NCBI GenBank assembly: GCA_965247965.1
Contig: OZ252053.1
Coordinates: forward strand, 4,154,001 to 4,218,000
Origin: UBA7328 sp965247965
Lineage (GTDB): Bacteria > Bacteroidota > Bacteroidia > Chitinophagales > Saprospiraceae
Reading direction: 5' to 3'
DNA: 64,000 bases
Made by a program: the position numbers and the translations under genes
The notes under the pieces: generated by a model
What the model was told of the DNA's origin: nothing
Databases searched by the model: none
What the model saw: the letters and a program-made list of their open reading frames with translations, nothing else
Shown: piece after piece, positions 57,492 through 64,000 of the stretch
Layout: each line of letters starts with the position of its first letter
Position numbering within the stretch: the stretch's first letter is position 1

Positions 57492-58925
57492 TCAGAACTC
57501 CGCATTGCCAGGAGTTCTCGGAAATGGAATCACATCTCTAATATTCCCCATACCCGTTACAAACATCACCAGTCTTTCAAAACCTAATCCAAATCCCGCA
57601 TGAGGACAAGTACCGAATCTCCGCGTATCTAAAAACCAATTCATTTCGTGTATGGGAACATCAAAATCGGCCATACTTTTCATAAGCATATCCAGCCGTT
57701 CTTCTCTTTGCGAACCTCCAACGATTTCGCCAATTCCCGGAAACAGAATATCCATGGCAGCTACGGTTTTGTGATCATCATTAAGGCGCATATAGAATGC
57801 TTTGATTTCCTTTGGATAGTCGACGAGGATCACCGGTTTTCTAAAATGCTTTTCTACCAAAAACCGTTCATGCTCAGATTGTAAATCAGCTCCCCAACTC
57901 TCAATAGGGAATTTGAATTTCTTCTTTTTATTTGGTTTCGAATTACGAAGAATATCAACTGCCTCCGAGTAAGTCAACCGCTCAAAATCATTCTCTAGAA
58001 CAAAAGCCATTTTTTCGCGGAGAGCCATCTCTGATCGCTCGTGTTGCGGCTTTTGTTTTTCTTCATTGATCAATCTTTGCTCAAGAAATTCCAAATCATC
58101 CTTGCAACCATCCATCACATATTGCATGATATATTTGAGCATTTCCTCCGCCAAATCCATATTGTCGTCAATGTCTGCAAAGGCAACTTCCGGTTCGATC
58201 ATCCAAAACTCGGCAGCGTGTCTTGATGTGTTGGAGTTTTCGGCTCTGAAAGTGGGCCCAAATGTGTACACTTCGGAAAGCGCCAATGCTCCCAGTTCCG
58301 CTTCCAATTGGCCTGAAACGGTAAGGTTCGTAGGTTTTTCGAAAAAGTCTATGGCGAAGTCTACGTTCCCGCTTTGATCTTTTGGCACATCACTTAAATC
58401 CAAAGTAGTCACCTGAAACATCTCTCCTGCACCTTCGGCATCAGAACCGGTTATAATGGGTGTATTGAGGTATACAAAACCTCGATCATTAAAGAATTTA
58501 TGAATGGCAAAGGCAGCAGCATGTCGTACTCGATTCACTGCCGAAAATGTATTTGTACGAAAGCGCAGGTGGGCGATTTCCCTTAAGAATTCCAGGCTGT
58601 GTCGCTTTGGTTGTAGTGGATATTTTTCAGGATCTGCATCGCCTAAGATTTCCACTTCTATGGCGTGCATTTCTACACTTTGGCCTTTCCCCTGAGATTC
58701 GACAATACGACCTTTTGCGCTTATAGCAGCTCCGGTTGTAATGCTTTTTAATGTGGCTTCGTCGATAGTCTCTCTATCTACAATAACCTGGAGTGTCTTG
58801 ATCGTAGAGCCATCATTGAGTGCGACGAATTGGTTGTTTCTAAAAGTGCGCACCCATCCTTTTACCAGTGCTTCTTCGCCGACTTTTTGTGAGAGCAGAA
58901 TTTCTTTGATTTTGGTGCGCTTCAT
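57492..58925 (-). CDS. asnS: Asparagine--tRNA ligase
   Basis: 477 aa from the ATG at 58925 (MKRTKIKEILLSQ); the frame is open 35 codons further up but that part is not family-like. OB-fold anticodon domain (VKGWVRTFRNNQFVALNDGS), then the class IIb catalytic core with motif 2 (FRAENSNTSRHAAEFWMIEPE) and motif 3 (GLGFERLVMFVTGM). AsnRS rather than AspRS is supported by the SRHAAEFWMIEPE form and overall length. Confidence 0.95.
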   Translation of the reverse strand: MKRTKIKEILLSQKVGEEALVKGWVRTFRNNQFVALNDGSTIKTLQVIVDRETIDEATLKSITTGAAISAKGRIVESQGKGQSVEMHAIEVEILGDADPEKYPLQPKRHSLEFLREIAHLRFRTNTFSAVNRVRHAAAFAIHKFFNDRGFVYLNTPIITGSDAEGAGEMFQVTTLDLSDVPKDQSGNVDFAIDFFEKPTNLTVSGQLEAELGALALSEVYTFGPTFRAENSNTSRHAAEFWMIEPEVAFADIDDNMDLAEEMLKYIMQYVMDGCKDDLEFLEQRLINEEKQKPQHERSEMALREKMAFVLENDFERLTYSEAVDILRNSKPNKKKKFKFPIESWGADLQSEHERFLVEKHFRKPVILVDYPKEIKAFYMRLNDDHKTVAAMDILFPGIGEIVGGSQREERLDMLMKSMADFDVPIHEMNWFLDTRRFGTCPHAGFGLGFERLVMFVTGMGNIRDVIPFPRTPGNAEF

Positions 58926-59103
58926 AATGGACTGGGAGCTTTGGTAAAAAAGTTGCAAATATATTAAACCGGTGAACCAGGGAAAGAGGAATAAGCGCAA
59001 AGAGGAAGAAAATTGTTCAAAATCAGACAAGCATCTAAATCAGGAGAGAATAAATTATAGCACGTCGCATTGTTTAAGGCCTGTCAATCCAAATCAGCCT
59101 GTA

Positions 59104-59135
59104 TAAAAAAAGTCCGCTCCAAAACTGGAGCGGAC
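59104..59135 (-). terminator. Terminator after the HtrA-like protease gene
   Basis: A perfect 10-bp stem (GTCCGCTCCA 59112-59121 with TGGAGCGGAC 59126-59135), 4-nt loop, followed on the minus strand by seven T. About 60 nt past the stop codon of the protease gene. Confidence 0.9.
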
Positions 59136-59193
59136 ACCTCAAAACAAAACGAAAAACCAACTTTATCTTATAACGATTTGAGACTTTAAAAGG

Positions 59194-60330
59194 TTAAATT
59201 CCCTTTCGCAGTTTAACATCGATTTTTTTCGGATTTCCACTGCGGACAACACTTACTTTAAGCACATCACCAACTTTAGCAAATTTGAGAGCTTCTGTTA
59301 AATCCTCAAAATTTACAACTTTCTGTGAATCGACTCCAACGATCCTATCACCTCTCTTAATCCCTGCGACACGCGCGGAACTATTTGGTGTAAAATCTGC
59401 TACATAAACGCCCGGTGTTAAACCTTCTTGATTACCCGAGGCCATTTCTGAAATATTTACACCCAGATATGCGCGTTGTATATCGCCGTTTTCTATGATC
59501 TCTGCTACCACTCTCTTCACAATATTGGACGGAATAGCAAATGAATATCCCGCATAATAACCCGTAGGCGAAGAAATAGCTGTATTGATACCAATCAAAT
59601 TACCGTGTATATCGACTAATGCACCTCCGCTATTCCCTGGATTGACTACAGCGTCTGTTTGGATGAATTCTTCTATTGTTTTTACATGCCGTTTTCCCTT
59701 ATTGAGCAGATTTAAATCTCTCCCTATTGCGCTTATTATTCCTGCAGTTACGGTCGATTCCAAATCAAAAGGATTACCAACAGCCACGACCCATTGGCCT
59801 ATTTTTACATCCTCTGAGTCACCATATCTCAAATAAGGCAAATCATCGGCTTCGATCTTTATGACCGCTAAATCACTCCCAGAGTCCGTTCCTATCTTTT
59901 TCGCGTTGACCTCCCTGCCATCGTAGAGTGTGACTTTTATAAAATCTGCATAACCCACTACATGATTATTGGTAACTATATATCCATCAGCAGAAGTGAT
60001 AACTCCAGAACCTGAGCCGGCCTGAGGCCTTTCTCGATTTCGATCATAAAAGAAAAAATCCCAGGGATCATTATATCTTCTGTCCCTGCCCGATTGGTAA
60101 TCGACATATTCTTCATTACTTGCTTTGATATGCACTACGGCAGGAGTAGCTATTTCCGAAGCTTTTGTGAAGTCAAAAGCTGATCCAGGGGTCGATGATG
60201 AAGTCTGGTGGATCAGGCTTGGAGCAGTAGTATCATAGACTACGATATCCCTATCAAAATATTTAAAAGTTGCCAAGGCAATCGCACCTCCTATAAAGCT
60301 GGCAACTACAAATTTTAGTATTGATTTCAT
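59194..60330 (-). CDS. HtrA/Deg-family periplasmic serine protease
   Basis: 378 aa from the ATG at 60330 (MKSILKFVVASFIGGAIALATFKYF), an N-terminal anchor or signal. Catalytic triad His123 (VTNNHVV), Asp153 (DSGSDLAV) and Ser234 (NPGNSGGAL). One C-terminal PDZ domain with a carboxylate-binding loop (YLGVNI) and GIKRGDRIVGVDSQKV. One PDZ fits DegS-like or short HtrA proteins; DegP has two. It degrades or senses misfolded envelope proteins. Confidence 0.93.
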   Translation of the reverse strand: MKSILKFVVASFIGGAIALATFKYFDRDIVVYDTTAPSLIHQTSSSTPGSAFDFTKASEIATPAVVHIKASNEEYVDYQSGRDRRYNDPWDFFFYDRNRERPQAGSGSGVITSADGYIVTNNHVVGYADFIKVTLYDGREVNAKKIGTDSGSDLAVIKIEADDLPYLRYGDSEDVKIGQWVVAVGNPFDLESTVTAGIISAIGRDLNLLNKGKRHVKTIEEFIQTDAVVNPGNSGGALVDIHGNLIGINTAISSPTGYYAGYSFAIPSNIVKRVVAEIIENGDIQRAYLGVNISEMASGNQEGLTPGVYVADFTPNSSARVAGIKRGDRIVGVDSQKVVNFEDLTEALKFAKVGDVLKVSVVRSGNPKKIDVKLRKGI

Positions 60331-60436
60331 TTTTTCAGATTTGTATGAGTTACAATTAAACGGCTGACGACGTGTGAATGTTTCTGTCAATATCGCTTTA
60401 ACAGAGCGTTAACTATTATGCTTATTCATATGTATG

Positions 60437-60682
60437 TTACTGAGCATAGGGCGCATATAATTCTTCTATTTTTTCTGCCAATTTTCTGTCTTTTTCAGTG
60501 ACGGTATTTCCGGCATCGTGTGTGGTCAATTTGATTTTGACCGTATTCCATACGTTACTCCATTCAGGATGGTGATTCATCAATTCTGCATACATAGCTA
60601 CTTTTGTCATAAAGCCAAAGGCTTCTACGAAATCTTTGAATTTCAATTCTGCGTTGAGTGCATTATTTTCCTCTTTCCACAT
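60437..60682 (-). CDS. Pterin-4a-carbinolamine dehydratase
   Basis: 81 aa. The core FVEAFGFMTKVAMYAELMNHHPEWSNVWNTVKIKLTTHD matches the family signature with the HHPEW catalytic His pair. Recycles the pterin cofactor of aromatic hydroxylases, or acts in molybdopterin-related chemistry in bacteria lacking them. The N-terminus is a little shorter than usual. Confidence 0.88.
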   Translation of the reverse strand: MWKEENNALNAELKFKDFVEAFGFMTKVAMYAELMNHHPEWSNVWNTVKIKLTTHDAGNTVTEKDRKLAEKIEELYAPYAQ

Positions 60683-60754
60683 GGATTAGCTATTATTTGA
60701 AAGTTCTTTCTGTTAGACTTGTTTTTAACTGTTCCAAATGATTTTTTCTGCTGA

Positions 60755-60787
60755 CACTTCGACTCCGCTCAAGGCGAAGGCTCAGTG
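60755..60787. repeat. CTTCGAC/CTGAGC palindromic repeat
   Basis: CACTTCGACTCCGCTCAAGG then CGAAGGCTCAGTG. Same family as 54908-54927 and the copies inside the kinase genes; here it is intergenic, 14 nt past the M42 peptidase stop. Confidence 0.8.
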
Positions 60788-60801
60788 CAAGTTGCAGACA
60801 A

Positions 60802-61860
60802 TCATTTCAATGTCCAATCGAAGTTATTCATATTTAATATACTATGCTCAAGCAAAGCGATCGTAGCTCGCACATCTTCTTTGTGAACCATCTCTATCGT
60901 CTGATGCAGGTATCGTGTCGGTATTGAAAGTCCGCCTGTTATACTCCCTCCTTTGCTGAATCGCTGGATAGCTGCACCATCTGTTCCTCCTGCGGGAAGT
61001 AATTCTATTTGATAGTCTATTTTATTCGATTTTGCCAAAGATTTCAGAAATCTGACCATCCTTTGGTCACTGATCACTGAGCCGTCCAATACCTTGATAG
61101 CAGTGCCATCACCCAGTTTTGTTACTCTTTCATGAGGCAGGGATCCCGGCATATCATAGGCCATCGTCACATCGAGGACGATTCCAAAATCCGGATCGAT
61201 TCCTGAAGCAGCCGTCATGGCACCGCGAAGCCCGACTTCTTCCTGCACTGAAAATACGGCATATAAGTCATAAGGAATTTTCTCGCCTTTGATAGCTTTT
61301 AGCAGTTCGATCAAAATGTAAACAGATATGCGATTATCAAGCGATTTGGAATTAATACAATCGCCCATTTCGACCATTTCTCGCTCCCGGGTGATCGGAT
61401 CTCCTATTGAAACTATTTTATTCACCTCTTCCTTGCTGTATCCGGTGTCTATATAAAATTCGTCAATAGGGGGCATTTTCTTCCGCTCTTCCGGTTTCAT
61501 GACATGAATGGGCTTACATCCCATAACACCCAAAATGTCCTTTTGTTCGGTATGAATAATAACCCTTTGAGCTACAAGTGTCTTTGGATCAAACCCGCCT
61601 AGTGGCAAAAATCTGAGAAATCCGGTATCCTCATCAATATGGTTGACTATGAATGAAATCTCATCCATATGTGCAGCTACCATTAACTTCTTGTCGGACG
61701 AGCCTTTTTTTATGGCGATAAGATTACCTAAAGCATCGACAGAATGGGAATCGCACAAACCCTTTATCTCATCTATGACATAATTTCTAATTCGATTTTC
61801 AAAGCCTGGAGCTCCCGGAATTTCGGCGATCTTCTTAAGAAGTTTGATATCTAATTTCAT
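60802..61860 (-). CDS. M42-family aminopeptidase
   Basis: 352 aa. Dinuclear metal site: His/Asp in LMVAAHMDEISF, Asp in SKSLDNRI, catalytic Glu and ligand Glu in SVQEEVGLRGA, Asp in FGIVLDVT and His in TRYLHQTIEM. Glutamyl/leucyl aminopeptidase group, cytoplasmic, usually a dodecameric shell. A small membrane protein and rsgA lie upstream on the same strand. Confidence 0.92.
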   Translation of the reverse strand: MKLDIKLLKKIAEIPGAPGFENRIRNYVIDEIKGLCDSHSVDALGNLIAIKKGSSDKKLMVAAHMDEISFIVNHIDEDTGFLRFLPLGGFDPKTLVAQRVIIHTEQKDILGVMGCKPIHVMKPEERKKMPPIDEFYIDTGYSKEEVNKIVSIGDPITREREMVEMGDCINSKSLDNRISVYILIELLKAIKGEKIPYDLYAVFSVQEEVGLRGAMTAASGIDPDFGIVLDVTMAYDMPGSLPHERVTKLGDGTAIKVLDGSVISDQRMVRFLKSLAKSNKIDYQIELLPAGGTDGAAIQRFSKGGSITGGLSIPTRYLHQTIEMVHKEDVRATIALLEHSILNMNNFDWTLK

Positions 61861-61924
61861 GGGCGCAGTTTAGACATTTTTCTTTCAAGTTTTTGGAAAG
61901 AAGTGTGGAAATGAACAAAACCTG

Positions 61925-62089
61925 TCAGTAGAAGTATGTTTTCAAATAGGAGATAATGCTATACCTGTTCCAGTAAGACAGGAGAAGCAAGGCTATGATC
62001 GCGGCAATAACGATTGCCCTCATTCTTCTGAAAGCTCTTTGATTCTGCTCGCGCCTGCTTTTATATCTATGTCGGCCACTGTACGACAT
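61925..62089 (-). CDS. Small single-pass membrane protein
   Basis: 54 aa: a basic N-terminal 24 residues (MSYSGRHRYKSRREQNQRAF), one helix (RAIVIAAIIALLLLSYW) and a Tyr-rich tail (YSIISYLKTYFY). The charge pattern predicts the N-terminus in the cytoplasm. It begins 37 nt after the rsgA stop and ends 64 nt before the M42 gene. No family is recognised. The frame is short, but its amphipathic layout looks like a real protein. Confidence 0.6.
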   Translation of the reverse strand: MSYSGRHRYKSRREQNQRAFRRMRAIVIAAIIALLLLSYWNRYSIISYLKTYFY

Positions 62090-62125
62090 CCTTCATGTTG
62101 TGAATTTGCCAATTCGAAAAACGGA

Positions 62126-63079
62126 TCAATAATCGGTATTTAACTCCCAATAATTTTGCTCTTCGATTTCTTCCAGTATTTGCAAATAATTGGCATATCG
62201 GAGTTCACTTATGTCACCTGATTCCAGTTCTGTTCTTACAGCGCATTTCGGTTCGTTTCGATGTGTACAATCGTTGTATTTGCATTCTTCGGCAAGGACA
62301 AAGAATTCCCTGAAATTGTGGGCTACGTCCATTATTTCGAGGTGATTGAAGGACAAGGTTTTGATGCCGGGGGTATCGATAATATGACCTCCTATATTGA
62401 GTAGAAACATTTCCGCAAACGTCGTTGTGTGCTGACCCTTACCGGTGTAATCTGAGATTACTTTAGTTTTGAGGTCGACACCAATGTCAAGGGCATTAAT
62501 TATTGAAGATTTACCGACACCTGATTGGCCGGAGAATAATGTTGTTTTGTCCTTTATGTAATCTTTGACAAGTTCGAGTCCTTTTTTTCCCGTGGCAGAG
62601 GTGCAGCACACCTTGTAGCCGATTTTCTCGTAGAGTTCTTTAAGGTGTTCGTATAAGGAAATATCGTCCATATCGTACAAATCAAATTTGTTAAAGACAA
62701 TTATGACTGGAATGTCGTAAGGTTCGGTCATAAGCAGGAATCTATCGATGAATCCCTGTTTGAGTTTTGGAGCTTTCATGCTGACCACGAGTAACGCCTG
62801 ATCTACATTGCTGGCAATGATATGGAGATAATGCTTTTTTCTTGGAGATTGACGAACTACATAGTTACTCCGTGCTTCAATCTCGATTATTTGATGGTCT
62901 TCACCGATTTTTTCTATTTGTACAACATCTCCAACAGCAACAGGATTAGTCAGTTTATGACCTTCGAGGCGAAATTTACCTTTTATCCTGCAGGCAATAG
63001 TTTCTTTGTGATCGTTCAATAGCACATCATACCAGCTTCCTGTTGATTTCACCACCTGGCCTCTCATACCTTGCTGCAT
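62126..63079 (-). CDS. rsgA: Ribosome small subunit-dependent GTPase A
   Basis: 317 aa. OB-fold (GMRGQVVKSTGSWYDVLL), then a circularly permuted GTPase with G4 (NKFD) before G1 (SGQSGVGKSSIIN) and G3 (DTPGIK), then a zinc-binding tail (CKYNDCTHRNEPKC). It checks late 30S assembly. The start overlaps the stop of the upstream synthase gene by one base. Confidence 0.95.
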   Translation of the reverse strand: MQQGMRGQVVKSTGSWYDVLLNDHKETIACRIKGKFRLEGHKLTNPVAVGDVVQIEKIGEDHQIIEIEARSNYVVRQSPRKKHYLHIIASNVDQALLVVSMKAPKLKQGFIDRFLLMTEPYDIPVIIVFNKFDLYDMDDISLYEHLKELYEKIGYKVCCTSATGKKGLELVKDYIKDKTTLFSGQSGVGKSSIINALDIGVDLKTKVISDYTGKGQHTTTFAEMFLLNIGGHIIDTPGIKTLSFNHLEIMDVAHNFREFFVLAEECKYNDCTHRNEPKCAVRTELESGDISELRYANYLQILEEIEEQNYWELNTDY

Positions 63080-63822
63080 TATTTGTTAAATTCCTTTTTA
63101 GCTATTGCAAATGCTCTGATGAGTTCAGAATTTTTTTCAAAAGCTGTGCCAATGACTTGCACGTCGGCCCCTGCTTCATAATTATCCCTTAATTTTTCCA
63201 CATTTCTTATACCACCTCCGACGACTAGAGGTATATCAATCGACTGCCTTATCACGGTAATGGTATGCGTAGAAATGCACCTCGAAGCGCCACTTCCACC
63301 TTCTAGATAGATCAGTTGTTGGCCTAGCATTTCTCCTGCCATAGCAGTAGCCACTGCTATTTCAGGTTTTGTCAAAGGAATGGGTTGCGTATTCGAAATA
63401 TAAGCGGCTGTGCTGGATTGCGAACCGTGCATTAGAATGTATCCTGTTGGGATTACTTCGAGATTCGCAGCTCTCAACTTCGGAGCAACAACGACGTGCT
63501 TTCCTATTAGATATTCCGGATTTCTACCGGATATTAAGGAGAGAAAAAATATACCATCGGCTTCGGGATGATATTGCATTTCATTGCCCGGAAAAAGAAC
63601 AATTGGGATGTCTGAGTTCTTTTTAATAAAGGTTATCGTGCCATCCAGATTGTCTTCCATAAGAAGGCTTCCCCCCACAAGAAAAAAATCAATATCGTGA
63701 GCATTGGAAAGGTCGACAACAAAATCAAGTTGTTTGGTTTTATTTTTTTCAGGATCAATCAAAATAGCCAAGGATCTTGTGCCATTTCTCCTTCCCTCCC
63801 TAATTGTTTCCAGTATTGTCAT
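63079..63822 (-). CDS. Geranylgeranyl/heptaprenylglyceryl phosphate synthase
   Basis: 247 aa TIM-barrel. Motifs: AILIDPEKN, VGGSLLMEDNLD, IVLFPGN, YLEGGSGAS and VGGGIRNVEKL, as in PcrB/GGGPS enzymes that couple glycerol-1-phosphate to a polyprenyl diphosphate. Group II members occur in this phylum. Chain length cannot be set from sequence alone. It overlaps rsgA by one base. Confidence 0.92.
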   Translation of the reverse strand: MTILETIREGRRNGTRSLAILIDPEKNKTKQLDFVVDLSNAHDIDFFLVGGSLLMEDNLDGTITFIKKNSDIPIVLFPGNEMQYHPEADGIFFLSLISGRNPEYLIGKHVVVAPKLRAANLEVIPTGYILMHGSQSSTAAYISNTQPIPLTKPEIAVATAMAGEMLGQQLIYLEGGSGASRCISTHTITVIRQSIDIPLVVGGGIRNVEKLRDNYEAGADVQVIGTAFEKNSELIRAFAIAKKEFNK

Positions 63823-63913
63823 GCTATTGATCTATTGCACGACAAGATAGGCAGAAATAAAAAAGGGCATTCACAAATCAAGTCGCTAACTTAAAGGCCT
63901 AAATAACTGTGAA

Positions 63914-64000
63914 ATGAAAAATAATATTGGAATTACTCAGAGGCTATTTTTTATAGCTTTAGTACTCGGTTTTGTTTGTATTACCTGCAGGCAACCCCAA
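63914..64000 (+). CDS. N-terminus of a lipoprotein, 3'-partial
   Basis: ATG at 63914 opens MKNNIGITQRLFFIALVLGF then VCITCRQPQ, a lipoprotein-type signal with a possible lipobox (CITC), open to the window end. Too little remains for a family call. Confidence 0.5.
   Translation, partial: MKNNIGITQRLFFIALVLGFVCITCRQPQ

Overview
The window looks like a chromosomal segment of a Bacteroidota bacterium, most likely from the Saprospiria or a close group. Reasons: TAnnTTTG-type promoter boxes lie upstream of several genes; Shine-Dalgarno sequences are scarce; there are DUF6089-, DUF6503- and DUF6922-like proteins, a bacterial heptaprenylglyceryl-phosphate synthase, LytS/LytTR signalling, ALERVRARTMAM-type kinases, and ribosomal protein S1 with a C-terminal helix-hairpin-helix tail. 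The taxonomic call is an inference from gene content.

Layout. 0-9 kb: a partial trhO, a putative zinc-type ABC operon with a His-rich permease, a secreted M43 metalloprotease, a LytS/LytTR pair, a palindromic MITE-like element and a secreted esterase. 9-20 kb: a repeat-rich, decaying accessory stretch with mazEF bracketed by palindromic repeats, three related histidine kinases (one with a nonsense codon, one frameshifted, one 5'-truncated), an AbiEii/DUF6922 pair, two response regulators (one a REC-adenylate cyclase) and an internally deleted beta-propeller gene. 20-33 kb: housekeeping genes (tadA, guaB, pth, rng, a tiny bS22-like ribosomal gene, HU, yicC, apaG, ogt). 33-41 kb: a mobile-element remnant (RteC-like, HTH, DUF3987 and DUF6371 proteins) ended by an IS21-family element whose right side cuts a membrane-protein gene. 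41.5-47.9 kb: a complete minus-strand rRNA operon (16S, tRNA-Ile, tRNA-Ala, 23S, 5S). 48-64 kb: rpsA, fadD, an RNA methyltransferase, asnS, an HtrA-like protease, an M42 peptidase, rsgA and others.

The strongest unusual feature is a 713-nt group I intron in the 23S rRNA gene. It is inserted exactly after the position equivalent to E. coli U1931, has recognisable P, Q, R and S core elements, and carries a single-motif LAGLIDADG homing endonuclease gene between R and S. The second theme is short palindromic DNA elements of several families that have entered coding sequence: in a loop of the kinase ATPase domains, in istA, and around mazEF. Several genes show internal deletions. The accessory regions are therefore being eroded while the housekeeping genes are intact.

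Coordinates come from reading the sequence. Family names come from motif recognition without database searches.
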